64,000 nucleotides of DNA from Echinarachnius parma (GCA_037951105.1 JBAMJV010001373.1:41001-105000), one strand, 5' to 3'; shown: positions 21,951-34,967, counted from the first letter of the stretch. Notes: generated by a model not told the origin, from the sequence alone. Program-made: numbers and translations.

Positions 21951-22095
21951 ACCTCATTATAACGAGCACCTTGGGTCCATTGAATTTACCTCGTTATATC
22001 AGATATCGCGTTGTATATCAATAAAATGCATAGAACCTAGACCTGTGAAATTACCTCGCTATATCGGGTACCTCGTTATAAAGAGCTCTATATAT
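21951..22095. mobile_element. Probable pogo/Tigger-like MITE remnant
   Basis: CAGTGTAACCTCATTATAACGAGCACC at the left and the inverted GGGTACCTCGTTATAAAGAGC at the right, with repeated CTCGTTATA motifs between, resemble termini of pogo-type elements. The end is diverged and the duplication is not clear. Confidence 0.4.
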
Positions 22096-23229
22096 ATCTA
22101 CTGTATCTCTATTTTCTATTCATCAGTTTTGCTTTTTATTTACCGGAGGAGGTGGCCTTACTTTTATTGTTGACTTGTGTAATATTGTTATTTTAAGACA
22201 GTATGTTATGTATTCTACTTGTGCAATATTAAAGGAACTACAGCGTCTAAATGGCCTAATTTTCACAATTCGGCTCTCTATATGTAATTTTTCCCGAAGA
22301 AAAAGAATTTGGCAGTCATTTCTCATGAAATCAATCAATTTTGGGATAATTAGTAAATATCTAATTGTCCTGGGAACGCCCCTTTTAAATCGCCAAAATG
22401 TGACGTCATCTAAAGAACGGACTAATGAACTAAATTCTGTAGATAACTCGTCGTGACGTATTAGCCAATGAATTGTCAATCACATGTCGATCACGCTGCC
22501 GATTCCGGACCCTAAATGTGGGTGGGGCGTAAACTGGCTGCTAAGCGAGATTTGGCATCAGAAAACTAGTCTTAAATCACTACTGTGTTTATTTTTATGG
22601 ATTTTTTTTTCGGCAGACCTATGATTCAAGTCATCAACTATAGAATAAGTGTCAAAGTACGTTGTATTCTTTAGGTCCTTTAATGTTCCTTATTTTCTCA
22701 CGACAGTTACTTGTGAGGGCTCGCATGTCTCCGGGCAACACTTACTTTTGTGAGCCCTGGCCCACTTGTAGTTGTAGGCTACATGTCCCCTTTTCTCCCT
22801 TTCATTCACTTTCTTCTTTCATTAATGATTTTGTATTGTTTGTATTTTGCATTTTGTAACTCATGTATACTCTGTAAGTTCTGTTTTAAATTTTGGCCTA
22901 ATAAATACTACTACTCATAATAATAATAATCAAATTTCTTTTCAATTTAATTTCACAATTAATACAATTTCCAATTCTAAGGTGGCTGGGTTTTTAAAAT
23001 TAATATTTGGGCTGGCGCTTGGGCCGGATAGGGGCACTTTTATTGGGAGGGCGACCATGGGGGAGGGAAAGGGACCCGGCCAGGTGTCTGATTGATTCAG
23101 GATTCTATTTCCAACTTCCAAGTTATTGAAGAATCAAACAAAATGTTGAAGATAATTTTGAAACCATGTCACGTGTGAGTGCATGCAGTTTACTTTCTAG
23201 TAATTGGGCGATTATTTTGAAAATGTGTG

Positions 23230-23461
23230 CAGTGGCATATCAAGGGGGGCCCCTACGCCAGAGACCCTCCCCTTATCCCCTTAGGCCGGGCCTTAGGCTC
23301 AAGATTAAACATTTTGTTCGCCAGTAGTTTTTAATTTGGGGCTTTGAATAGCTCAAATCACAAAGCTTTTGGGTGCTCCACATCCTGGACCCAACCCAAA
23401 GCGGATCACACGTATGTGTTTGGAGCCCCCCCCCCTTTCAGAATTCCTGGCTACGCCACTG
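23230..23461. mobile_element. GTGGCGTAGC-family element with C run
   Basis: Left end CAGTGGCATATC, right end GGCTACGCCACTG, and a C run at about 23427-23437 just inside the right end. Confidence 0.5.
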
Positions 23462-25019
23462 AATTGTATGCGTGTGCGTTTTATTGGAGTGGGGGGGGGG
23501 GGGGAACCCCAATACATGTACGTGTTGGGAAGGGTAAATGTCTATATATCGATCGATTTACCAAGTTAGTGATGAGCTACTATGACTTGTAAGAAAAATC
23601 TTTACATGCATATCCACGCACGATACATCACAAATGCCCATGCTTTTCAAACATACACACACAAGCAAGCATGCACGCACGCACACACTTACATACAAGT
23701 CAACCAGATACACACACAAATGCAATCGTTCTCGTACATACAACTAGACACACACACAAATGCACGTACATGTTTCTCACACACTCACATGTATACAACC
23801 AGACACACACAAACGCATTTACATTCTATCTCGCACACACATGATATATTCAAATCAAAGTTTGTTCGGATGTATGTGGTCACAAGACCTTGTACATGTA
23901 CTTTGATTCTATTTTACTTACCCTCCCATTAAAATTATTTGCTTGTAAATACATGTATTTTACTGCACCGATATACTTCTAAGAAAATATTTTAACTGCA
24001 TGTGCATTGAGAAGATTGAACTAATGTGCATGCTTTCTACTTATTCCATAAACATGAAAACTTATCATAAATCATTGGTCAATACAAACATTGTACCTTT
24101 TCATCGTGTTTATTTGATATTAAATGTGAACATGAAGACAAGCTAGAAATTAAACATAATAATCTGCACAAAAAAAGAAACATTTCGAAATATGACTTTT
24201 TATAATTTAAGAAACAATTTATCTAATTGACTTGATTCATTAAATTAGTACTTAGTATTTTGTTGTGCAAATCATTCAAATATCTGAAATAGAAAACAAA
24301 TACTGTCCCATACTCGTTGCGTAATTAACCCGTTCAAGACGATTTGATTTTGGTATAACATGCATTCTCCATAGATCACAGTCCCAGTATGTTAGGGACC
24401 TGTCCTGAAGAGGTTAAGAAGCAAATGCTGGATATATTTCAGAAGGAAGAACATTACAGGTTTGTTTATATGGGGGACAGGGCCCCAGTTATCTAGTTCC
24501 AATGGACTTCCTCGTTATCCGAGTTAAGTTTTGTTTAGAATGGGTGGATGAAATGATGAATGTATCTGTAGAAAGCTTACTATTCAGTTTAATTTCAGTA
24601 GGCGAGAATGGACTTACCTGTAGAAATCTATCTGATTTGTGATTACATGTATTATTAGAAAGAAATGAAAGATGTAGTATCAATTAAATTGGCAAACAAT
24701 TTAGGGTACTTACACAAAATAAATTATGGTCAAGATATAATAAATGATTGTGTACTTACCCTGAATGATAATACTTTTAAATATTAAACTCATTTAATCT
24801 AAAAAGATGGAATACATGGACTCTGGCGATTTACTTAACAAAACTTAAAACTGGCTACCAATGTATGAACACGCGTGCAAGCATGATTATCCATAACATG
24901 TAGAAGTCCTTGCTATTCAATGCAAATTCTGATTAAATACAAGTTCCCAGTACACAGCTTAATGAATCAAGCAACCAAGTGAAAACATGAAAATTCTCGC
25001 GTGCCCACTTTTTAAAGAA

Positions 25020-25185
25020 ACTTGACCTATTAAACTTCAAACAGTATAGAGATTTGCGATTGACCGCAAGTCAGAAAACATGCACACTTGAGCAAATCAG
25101 ATTTGCGCAGTTCGGCACATTTTTGGACTTGTGTGATTAATCGCCAACTGTTAATCGCAACTCTTTATGCAACACCCCCCTGGTA
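25020..25185. mobile_element. Diverged relative of the 19671 MITE
   Basis: It shares CTCTTTATGCAACACC at the right end and GATTTGCGATTGACCGCAAG in the left arm with the element at 19671, but its left terminus is lost. Confidence 0.5.
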
Positions 25186-26356
25186 TGTAAATCACATGTA
25201 GTAGAGTTAACTTGCAAACAGTATGGAGAGTTGCAGACTACTTGTGCAAATTCTGAAAAATTGATAAAAGTTTCATATTTCCCTCCTAAACCAGCTATCA
25301 TTTCCAATTTTGCGACAATTTTCTAATCATAATGTAAGCATCTCAAATTCATATAGGGTAATTTCGTACAGGATTATTGAAGTGTTTAACAGATTTCTAG
25401 CCAAACAATAAGGATAACATTACACTTAACACGAGTGAAATCAACCAGGTTGGACAATTCAACAGCTATTTACAGAGCATTTTTAAAACTTACACTTACA
25501 GTATGTGACACAAAAATATTGAAAATTAAGTCCTGATACATTTTAACAAATAGTAAACATACATCTCTCCTCCAATTTCAATAAGCTTTTCAAAAATAGT
25601 GGCAATTACATTTTTTCCCCTGTAAGAATACTACCACATATTAGATTTATATTCCTTAAAAAAAAAAAAAAAAAACATTTCCCCCCACCCCGACCCACAA
25701 TATGACATTCAAAAACTTTTCGCTATCTCTTGTAGATTTTTTAAGAGCAAGGAATTATTAGTGAGCGGACTTGTAACTCCTTGATTAAACCATACACGGT
25801 TACGAATTATACAAGGTAGTCCCCCAAAATGTATCCTACGATGCGATCACTTGATAAAAGACAGGATCTCTGCATCTCCCAGGGATACTACCAAGCTTCA
25901 AGTCTAGAGCCTAAAAACTTGATTTGTGTGGAAAATAACTAAAACGAGCCTGAAATTTTAAGTGATCAGGGTCCACATTAACATCTACATCTCGTATGAA
26001 TACAAGATACAGAAATAACGACTACTCAATTACTTCAAATAATCATTGATGGAATAAAAACATGACACCTATCAACTTGATTTTAAGAGAAGCCTCCTTA
26101 GTCCATCAAAAATTTGTAGTCATGAATTTCCAACGACAGTAAAATGTTCTAGGAGTTAACAAAAAGATGTATACAGACTTATTTTATCAAGTAGTATAAA
26201 AAAGTGGCATATGCCTATCAGCCAGCTTTCCAACTTATTTCAAGGGAAAAAGAAATAAATAGCTGCTCAAGCGTAACAAACATTTTCCAAAAATAAAAGA
26301 AGCACGAACAAGATGAGACAACTGACAACACTGGAATCTTCGAGCCTGTTGACATC

Positions 26357-26363
26357 TTAGCGA
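26357..26363 (-). CDS. SRSF7: SRSF7-like exon 4 (stop)
   Basis: The acceptor TCTCCACAG is followed by T CGC TAA, completing Ser-Arg-stop from the phase 2 end of exon 3. It is tiny; the choice rests on phase and the good acceptor. Confidence 0.55.
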
Positions 26364-29300
26364 CTGTGGAGATAGAAATGAGAAATTAAATGGAAAGGTT
26401 ATTACATAGATGTCCTACTCATACAGAACCATGCCCACAAATTAAGTATTAAATCTGCAGAGTTTCGCCTAATACTGCATTATCCATACATGGATAAATG
26501 TTTCAAAAACATAATTGAAAATCCTTGACATATTGATAACAACTTACAAGTAAACTATGCAAGGAAACAAATGAGTTGACATTTTTGATACAGAACTAAA
26601 TATTAAGTAATAAATAAAATTCACAAAGAAAAACACATCTTTCCCCGTTTAGTTACTAGTATCATGCTTTTTCCAAAATAGTAATTACAAAAAGAAAATA
26701 TTTCAACAGTACCGAAAGCAAACGCATTCTAAAAGCCTGTTTGGTAGCATCTTGTCTTCTATACCAGACCTTTTCAAGAGCACTATAACCCCTTTCACTT
26801 TCATATCAACATCTATTCACTCCAGTTTCAAATTTTGGTAAAAACATTAATCTCATTTGGGGCTTTGATTTCTCTCTGTATGGTGGACGAGTTCTGAAAT
26901 AAGTAAAATATACCTTACTCCTATTTTGTTACAACTTCTTAAGTACTATTCAAGTGATCCATAAATTCAGAAGGCTTTTCTTTGAGACTTTAATTATATA
27001 CCAATATCATTGTAAGATTTTCTCAGTGTGTCATGTGTGATAGTTTCATGGAAAAGGAACACTGTTGTGGATATGGAGTGAACAAAATTGAAATTTATGT
27101 CAGATTGTATCACCAACTGATTGATTTTCACTACAATACAAAAGCATTACGGAAATAAAATTAAAACCCATTTCATTCTTCTTGTAAATATGGAAGCTCC
27201 CAAGTGATTTTGGTTGAATATGACAAAATTAATGGATCACTTTAAATGGCAAATTGGCAACTCTCCCCTATTGATTACATACCTCCTGCTTCTGCTTCTG
27301 CTGTGACTGCGTCCGCGGCGTGGTGGGGGAGTGCGAGAGCGGGACCTGTTGGGATGAAGAACAACATAGTACTTTAGCATACAAGGCAACAACAACACAC
27401 ATGTACTTACCTTGTTTCGTCCCAGTCTAGGGAATCCCTTGTCTAATTCATTAGGGAAAAATGCATGTTCATGTCATTATCATAATTTTCTCTTCTTTAA
27501 AATTTTCCACTGTTCGTCACAGCTCAGTTTAACTATCAATATGGTCTTCATAGATTTTTGAGCATTTTGTTCAGTAATATGACTTACAATATGAATCTAA
27601 AATGTAAAATCACAATCTTCTTTAAAAATGTAAGTTTTCATTGAATTATGGGTTTTAGTTGGTTTTCATCAATGTGGTTTATATTCTTTCAGTTTCAATG
27701 CAGTAAAGGATCTTTGTGAAAGTAATATAAAGTGGTGATGTTCACCAATATACTAATCTCAATTCAAGTCAAAATTATGTTTTAGAATATGTTGACTGAT
27801 ATATAAATAGATTCTTGAGTCCATCTGACCAAAGCTAAATAGAGGAAAATGGTGATTAGAACAAGACTTATACAGCCTTCTTTACATGCTGATTTTCTCA
27901 AAACTTTGTACTTATAAAGAATTTAAACAGCAAAATAAGACCTTGCACTTACTACATATGTACATGTACCTCTTTTCTCCATCAAATGCTAGAAAGGTGA
28001 AGAAATGACTAGCGGGGGGAAAAGATCACCAGTGAAGGACTTACGCAGGACACAGAAGGACGCGCTTTGTACTATGGTAGCCAGACGCATACGTGATCTT
28101 TTAAAACATGTGTGCAGACCTGACGAAAACTAGTATAACCCTGAAGCCGTAGCCAAATTTGAAGCCGAACTATGTCGCCGTCGCATATGTGTGTGCACTG
28201 CATTTCGACGTGCCGGTGCTAAGACTTGGCAGACGTGACTGACGTTACTACGCCGATTCTTTTCTTTTGGGAGAAATTTTGTGGCGAGAAATAATTTTTC
28301 GACCACTGGATTTTGAGCGTAGAAATTTCTCTAGGCCTCTGACGTGCAGATTTTGAAGCAGGGGGAGGCAGTGTGATACCTCCCCACTCGCCGACCTGAT
28401 ATCCTATCGTGAAAAGATCACATTCCGTCAACTGCCCCCTGGAGGGAGGGCCGTGCGCAGGTGTGCGACATAGACGCCCACTGGAGTGGAGGGTTTACAA
28501 GGCGTTACGTGTTACATGATTGAGAAGCCCTGTGACATTGAGAACCCTGAAAGAAGGCAAGGAGGAAGTGGGATGGTCAATATTGTCTGACCTAGGGTCA
28601 ATTTTAAATAGTGTAACAATCTACAAGTCTGTTAATAAATGTATCAATGTCCTTCATATAATCACCCTTTCTCATACAATATTTAAATCAACATACAATT
28701 TTACATGACACAAGAAAAAAAAGGAAACATTTATATAATTAAATGGGAAAATATAAACTGATCTTTATATTAAATAAAACATGAAACATAGAATATTCCC
28801 ATTCAAACAAAATTAAATTTTCTGTTTGTGTGATAACAAACGAACAAAAGTGAATTGTCATTTGGAGGCAAAGAGTCATCATAGTCCATGGAGATATTCC
28901 AAAAATTATAACAAGATTTATAATTCATATTCTAGAACCCAAATTCCCAAAATGAAGTCACAAAAATAATAAAGGTAAAATAACCATTTCAAATAACTGT
29001 TTATCAGTCAATATTGCCAGCAGAAAGCTGGCAAAATAAATTGGGTAATTACTCAAATCTTATGGTACAATTTTTTCCCCCATTAAATCAAAGCCTGAGA
29101 TGACATGTCTGAAAGACTGCCCACACACGAGGAGCACTCACCTGGAGTAGCTTCGTCGACCTCTACCACCACCACCACCGCCGCCGCCCCCTGAGCCGCG
29201 TTTACGACACTCCCGGGCAAAGTGGCCTGGTTCTCCGCACTCGTAGCATTTGCCGTCACCTCGTGGAGGACCCCTGCCGCCACCAAATCTTCCTCCTCCT

Positions 29301-30019
29301 CCTCCTCCTCCGCCGCCTCCACCTCCTCTTCCTCCAAAGCTACGTCGTCTGGACTCACCGGAGGACAGCTCTACTCGGGCACGCTGTCCACAGATGGTGC
29401 TGTGGGAAGACAAAAGCATTGATTATCAATAAAGAACTCTCATTATCAGAAAACACAAAGGTCCTAAAAAGGAATCTCCATATAGTGGGACAGTACATGT
29501 ACTTGTTAACTTGTTGGCACATTTCTGACTCCACAGATTTTACAAATTTTAATTTGGAATCTTAAACTTCATCATTGAAAAGGGTGGAAAATTTAATACT
29601 TAATAGTGGAAATGATATGTAAGCATTTTAGCAGCGCATTTTTATTGACACAATATTTAGCTAAAATATGTCATCTGAGGCAACTGCATGATGCATACAT
29701 GTACAATATATAAGTTGAAACAAGTTGCAATTATAGCATTGAAGAGGCCTTACCTTGAATCAAGATCTTTCACAGCATCAGAGGCATCCCTGGGGTCTTC
29801 AAACTCTACGAAGGCAAAGCCTGGTGGGTTCCTTGCGATCCATACACTCCTCAGGTGTCCATAGCTACCAAACGTCCTCTCCAGTTCAGTTTTGCTGGCT
29901 TCATTTCCCAGGTTTCCAACGTAGACCTTGGCACCGCCGCCGCCGCCACGGTCGCCGCTTCCACGGTCGCCACCACCTCCCGAGGACCTACTTTGACTGT
30001 ACCGAGACATGTCGCCCAT
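26357..30019 (-). CDS. SRSF7: SRSF7-like serine/arginine-rich splicing factor, 197 residues
   Basis: Coding exons: 30019-29754, 29399-29142, 27345-27283 and 26363-26357 (594 nt, all junctions in phase 2). Residues 31-101 form an RRM with RNP2 VYVGNL (32-37) and RNP1 GFAFVEF (67-73); the [11 protein letters not shown] string is typical of SRSF3/SRSF7. A Gly tract (12 G in a row) leads to a CCHC zinc knuckle C140-x2-C-x4-H-x4-C153, which marks the SRSF7/9G8 branch rather than SRSF3. A second Gly tract and a short RS tail (about 175-197) end the protein. It should bind pre-mRNA in the nucleus and promote exon definition and mRNA export, as known for the family. At 197 residues it is shorter than vertebrate SRSF7, mostly through a brief RS domain. 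An alternative last exon near 26893 cannot be excluded. Confidence 0.87.
27283..27345 (-). CDS. SRSF7: SRSF7-like exon 3 (RS domain)
   Basis: 63 nt between ATCCCAACAG and GAG|GTATGT. It encodes [20 protein letters not shown], the RS domain that SR-protein kinases phosphorylate in this family. Confidence 0.85.
28045..28438 (-). other. Candidate poison exon in the SRSF7-like gene
   Basis: This GC- and CpG-rich island lies in the intron between the zinc-knuckle and RS exons. An acceptor CTCCCTCCAG and a strong donor TGC|GTAAGT bound 394 nt. Joined to exon 2 the frame stays open for about 70 codons, then meets TAG near 28219. SRSF7 in vertebrates has a stop-containing exon in the matching intron. 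It could instead be an alternative promoter. Confidence 0.35.
29142..29399 (-). CDS. SRSF7: SRSF7-like exon 2 (RRM end, Gly tracts, zinc knuckle)
   Basis: 258 nt from acceptor CTTCCCACAG to donor CCAG|GTGAGT. It encodes [20 protein letters not shown], Gly tracts, and the knuckle [14 protein letters not shown]. Confidence 0.88.
29754..30019 (-). CDS. SRSF7: SRSF7-like exon 1 (start, RRM)
   Basis: The ATG at 30019-30017 is preceded by GTTAG and a splice acceptor (CTCTCTGAAAG) at about 30035, so the 5' UTR is split. A second in-frame ATG is three codons on. It encodes a Gly-rich lead and most of the RRM; donor CAAG|GTAAGG. Confidence 0.88.
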
Positions 30020-31594
30020 CTAACAGTTTATCCTTTCAGAGAGAGAAAACAGAAGGATTTTCATTAAAGGTCCGCTAGAACATGTAATTTGTAAAATGTT
30101 GTTCAATTAACTTGAAGAAAATGTGAGAAATATTAAACTGTGCAGTGATAAAGAATGTGACTTAATTTAAACACAACTTTGGCATATTATTTCGCATCTT
30201 TCGCTTGACATAGATTTTAACGATACATCTGTGTGAAAGTGCATTTATTGGCAAATTTCTAATCTCAGTAAAAAATTCCCTAGCTAAAGATTATTAAGTC
30301 GTTGCGCCTAAGTCAATGAGGTTTTTTAATTCTCTGAAATTTGACTCCCCAGAGGCCATACATGATACATGCTACTTCTCTTGAATAATGGATTCAATTA
30401 ACCCATGTGCTATTGCAAGCCTCCACACTCACTTTTTTTTCTCATCTTGCCCGTTCAGGCAAGTAAAATCTAGGGTTAACTTTTCTAATTTTACTTGTCC
30501 AACCAGAAAATTTACCTGCCCACTTACTACATGTAGATGAGAATTATGCATAAGAAATAAAACAATTATTCCCTCGTAGTTTACCAATCATTTAGTTGCA
30601 CGATCGGGCATGAATTTTACTTGCCCAACATTAATTTTCAATTGCCCCAGGCATTATGGAATTGAAAGTGTCAATCCCTGGGTATTGCGCAGTTTTACAT
30701 TTGAAATTGAAATTTACCAGTGGTTTCCCTTCCTCAGGCTCAGACTCGGACTTGCTCATGACTCATGTCACATGCAATACATTTGTTTACACTGGCAGAA
30801 TGCTGCTAAATTAAACAAGCCTGCAGGGAAAAAATTAATACTTATTTTTTCGGGGGCTACTTTTCAAGCTTGCTTGCATGAAAATAACACTATTTGTATT
30901 GCATTGAACTCTATGCAAATTTTGGGGGGCGAATTCGTCCCGAGCCCTGTGTATTTTTTTCACTGAAATCAGGTAAATTCATGCCTCATCATGCTCATGG
31001 GGAGAATTTATTTAAAGCAAACTAAAATGTAAGAAAGACATTCACATACTCATAGCTTATTTGAAAGGTTTGATTTTTTATTCCAAATCCAATTTGACTT
31101 TGTCTTTAGTCTTTGTCTACTAAAAATACAAAATATTTACAATTACAAAAACAACTACAAAACTGATAATCGAGACAGGGGTGCTAGCATTAATAATACA
31201 AACAAAAACATTTGGGCGCTAATGCGTAAATGGCGTGGTAAATGTCAACATTCGAATCCATTCATTTTTGTTTTGACTTGGCTTTGCGTCTGCACACACT
31301 ACAATACATTACACTCACGCATGCAGCCATGGCCATGGCCATGCAGCATTCAACCTCACGTCACAGTCACCACAGCACATGCATGCACACCGCACACACA
31401 CACACGATCACACACTGTAAACGCAAAAATGTGCAGAGATTTTTCTGGGCTTGGTCCCCGCTTGCCCCAATACAAATTGATTTTTCATAACCAATATATG
31501 GGTTAGCTTTACAATTTAAATGACATATTGAAGAGGAACTTCCAAGCTTTATGTAGAATGATGAAAATTGTTAGCATTAAACGGTTAAACTCAC

Positions 31595-31660
31595 CTTTTT
31601 AAGACGAAATATGATTCTTCTTTTCGGCACTCGAACCTTGTCCTCTTGATATGATGCGAT
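31595..31660 (-). other. Candidate 5' UTR exon of the SRSF7-like gene
   Basis: The reverse strand has a strong donor AAAAAG|GTGAGT (exon edge 31595) upstream of the coding exons, with no ATG-led frame and a CpG-rich flank. It would splice to the acceptor near 30035. The outer edge is not determined. Confidence 0.45.
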
Positions 31661-31868
31661 CAAAGCGAAACGTAACGTACGCGGAATTTTCTGTGCGCGG
31701 ATTACATTTCATATACACGTATAAATGCGCGCGTACGTACAGTTTCAAAGCAGTGCATTATTGTGTGCAATATATAACGCACACGCGGAGATCTTTTCTT
31801 TGTATTTTCTTTGTTATTTTAGCTTTTGCTCAAATATATGAGTACACAAATCGGCGCATTGATTCAGA

Positions 31869-31904
31869 GGTTAGGGTTAGGGTTAGGGTTAGGGTTAGGG
31901 TTAG
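31869..31904. repeat. Short interstitial TTAGGG array
   Basis: About six units of the GGTTAG/TTAGGG telomere repeat stand inside the chromosome arm, upstream of the SR-protein gene. Confidence 0.9.
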
Positions 31905-32943
31905 GCCATGCAGATCGAGTCGACCACCTACATCTATGCCATGCATGGGAAACAAAAGAGACAACTGTAGACAGGTACATTTAACCATACTCAATTTGAT
32001 TATTATCGAAAATAATACTAATGATGAAGATTATTATCACACCAATGGCATGCAAAACTCAATTACAAATGTTTTACATCATACAATTTAATTATTATTT
32101 ATGATAACTATATATTATTATACCTTATTTCATAATAATTATAAAACAAAATTAATGTTTCAACTTTGTTGACATGTGCAATTTACGTGATGAATGGTTG
32201 ATAAAATGTGTATAATTGTAATCCGTCCACGTTATAGCAATGTGTGTAACTGACTTTGATATACAGTAATGAATTACTTTCCAGTGGATGGTTAAACATC
32301 CGAATACTTCATTCGTAAATATATTTTTAACTATAAGAGATATTCGAAAACCAAAAACTGTTCCATGCTTAAATACGAATACAACAAGGTATGAGAGTTG
32401 TTAGTATTTTGTATTTATTTATTTTATTTGTATTGTTATTTTTTGGTGGGGGGGGGGGGGGGGATTTGGACAATGTTACTAGAAAATAGTTATAAGTTTG
32501 CATTACACGTACCTCACAAATAAGTTTATACCACATGACCACATGTACACTATATAGCCTAGGTATTATACAAAATATGCTTGAAGCAATATATAATTTA
32601 GTTTGGAGACCAAAAGGCCATGCATGAGCCCATCCTGCCAAAATTGGATATTTAGAAGGCTGATCTTATTCTTGAAATTGAGAAAGTTCCTTAAAATATT
32701 CGTGTGGTCGAAAGTGCCCGACTAAGTTCCTGTTTTTTGAGCGTTTCGGACGCCGCGGGTCCGGGTTCGGACGCCGTCCCCTCCCTCCGAGGATCATCGG
32801 CCCTCCCTCCCCAGTATTCCGACCACATAATTATATTTTACTGGGAATTATCAAAAACAATTAAGATACGAATTCGATCTAAACTTCTAAAGTACCGTAT
32901 ACTCAAAACGTTTGGCAGGCCATAACGTCATGCTCTTCATCGG

Positions 32944-33717
32944 CTATACAGGGTGGCCCAGAACGGAAGGGGGTAGGCCTACTTGCCATTATAAAGAAAC
33001 ATACAGACTAGGTTCACTGGATAGATAATCTTTTAAAAGGAAATTTGCTATCAACAACATTAATTTTGGTCGAGTAGTTTTTGTTTTAGGGCGTCTTAAG
33101 TGACACCATGTCAGGGTCAACTTTTTGTCAATTTCTAGAAATTCGGTGCCTGAAAAATAACAATTCATGCCCGTCATAGCATCAAGGAGTGATCAATGCG
33201 AATACTTGCGAAATATTGTCCATGTGCATTCATGCCCCTTCGGATAGGCGACATCGGTTTTACAGCTGAATGCACATGGACAAAAGAATTCGTATTGATT
33301 GCTACTTGGTCCATATGGCGGGCATGAATGGCACCGATTTTCTAGAAATTGACAAAAATTTGACCCTGACATGGTGTCACTTAAAGCCCGGCGCAGACAG
33401 AGCCGACTCGACCCGACCCGACTGGTTTCAATCAGGCTAGAGTTGGGCCCGGTCGGTCGGAGCAGATTTATCTTGTTGAATCGGCCCCAACTGGCATCCG
33501 ACTGTCTCTCGACTGGCAAAATGTGTGTCGCGAGGCACTGAAAACTGAGCCGATCGGAATGACAACCAGTCGAGTCGGCTCTGTCTGCGCCGGGCATAAG
33601 ATTTACTGTTCTTGGTATCAAATTTCCTTTCAAAAGATTATCTATCAAGTGAACCTATGTACGCTTCTTTATAATGGCAAGTTTCCCGTTCCGTTATTTC
33701 TGGGCCACCCTGTATAG
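32944..33717. mobile_element. Foldback MITE (CAGGGTGGCCCA ends), carrying a nested MITE
   Basis: Long inverted arms end in CTATACAGGGTGGCCCAGAA and TTTCTGGGCCACCCTGTATAG, consistent with a TA duplication and mariner-like termini. The arms share GTGACACCATGTCAGGGTCAA. The right arm is interrupted at 33386-33595 by another element. A second family member lies at 58864-59372. Confidence 0.8.
33386..33595. mobile_element. Nested inverted-repeat element inside the foldback MITE
   Basis: Ends GCCCGGCGCAGACAGAGCCG and CGGCTCTGTCTGCGCCGGGC are exact inverted repeats; the arms continue through GACTCGACC and the GGTCGAGTC-like partner. It interrupts the right arm of the outer element, so it arrived later. 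Confidence 0.8.
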
Positions 33718-34679
33718 AAGCATGATACAATTAAGATTTAGTTACTCAGCTTGCAAGCACTGTTCCGTCTACTTCAAAGCATTAGCTTTTTAGTTACAAT
33801 GACAGACCATTATAATTGCCTGCATGCATGGCGGTCCGTAACGGATGCACTAACATTTTATTTAAATGAACCAGCATTTACGAAGGCCATGCACATTTGT
33901 GTCTCCTTTTTTTTTTAAATTCAAATTCTGAGGCTCCTTTTTTCAGTGGTGTGCTATTGGTTATTAAACATATTATTAGAAAGATCATCCCCTGAAGTAT
34001 GGACCATACCATATCTCAGATTGGATGGATCTTCAAAGAGCTTCCAGTCTCTACAAACAAAATAAACAAGTAATATTTATTTTACCTTTCGTTACCCGAC
34101 CTAGCTCTTTGAAATTGAACAAGGTCAACTTGAACTCTACAATCAGAAAGGAAATCAATGAAAAAATTGATCAGACGGAAACATATAGAAAGTATAATTA
34201 TATATTAAATTCCCCAGTGTGAACTACTGGACGGGAAGACCTGCATTTCATTGACCAGGGGATATTGAACCACTAGTCTGACATAATTTAAATTATCTTA
34301 ATTATTTTATCATGATTTTGCGGTTATGACTATAATTATTTGATAATTTGATAATATGACATCTTGTTCCTTCATTTGTGTGGTAAGAACTGGGACTTAT
34401 TATGAATTACCCAAATTTCCGTCAGAAAGTAATGATTCGCGGGTGATTTATTTATAGTTCAGATCGAGTTCCACTATTCAAGTTCGTGGTCAGTATAAGT
34501 ATGTACGGTCAAGCGTCACGGTGCAAAGCCGTGCGTATGGTGTTATAGTTCAAATTGCTTGTATATAGGAATGATCCATGTCAGTGGTCAGGTGGTGTGG
34601 CTTAATTTATCAGCTTCCCCTCTCATCATACTTTTAAATACAAATAATGAATACAGCAGATATACATTTGTAAAGGGAG

Positions 34680-34967
34680 TGGTGTAGCTATAGGGGCCGG
34701 GGCGGGGGGCATGTGCCCTTCATGTGGTTTGTCAAGGGCAATGGCCCCCTTTTTTTGGGGTATCAGGCAACGATAGGTCTTGTTGATACCCCTCCCCCCC
34801 CCCGTTTACACAACTAGACCAGTGGTCTCGGCCTCGGCGACGGACACCCCCCCCCCCCCCCCCCCCCCGCGACTCTCAATCAGTGGTCTCGGTCTCGGCA
34901 TCGGTCTAGGATCCGTTTTTGTAAAATATATCGCACCCCTTGAAAAATCCTGGCTACGGGCCTGAAT
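34680..34967. mobile_element. GTGGCGTAGC-family element, C-rich copy
   Basis: Left GTGGTGTAGCTATAGGGGCC, right CCTGGCTACGGGCC, with C runs at about 34793-34803 and 34848-34868. The internal GTGGTCTCGGCCTCGGCG repeats partly. Confidence 0.45.

Larger units (their letters stand above)
22100..26356. other. Gene-free region between hinderin and the SR-protein gene
   Basis: It holds a LINE- or SINE-like 3' tail (about 22676-22935, ending in ATAATAATAAT), a G-run inverted-repeat element (23230-23461), a CACA-rich stretch (about 23655-23845), a weak relative of the 19671 MITE (25020-25185) and presumably the SR-protein 3' UTR at its right end. No further exon was recognised. Confidence 0.5.

Noticed and set aside
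23582-23932. 116-codon Thr/His-rich forward frame
   Set aside because: Translation of CACA-rich simple sequence.
26840-26893. Possible alternative exon of the SRSF7-like gene after ATTTCAG
   Set aside because: The acceptor is fair, but the encoded sequence is not RS-like and no donor is convincing; kept only as a possibility in the gene entry.
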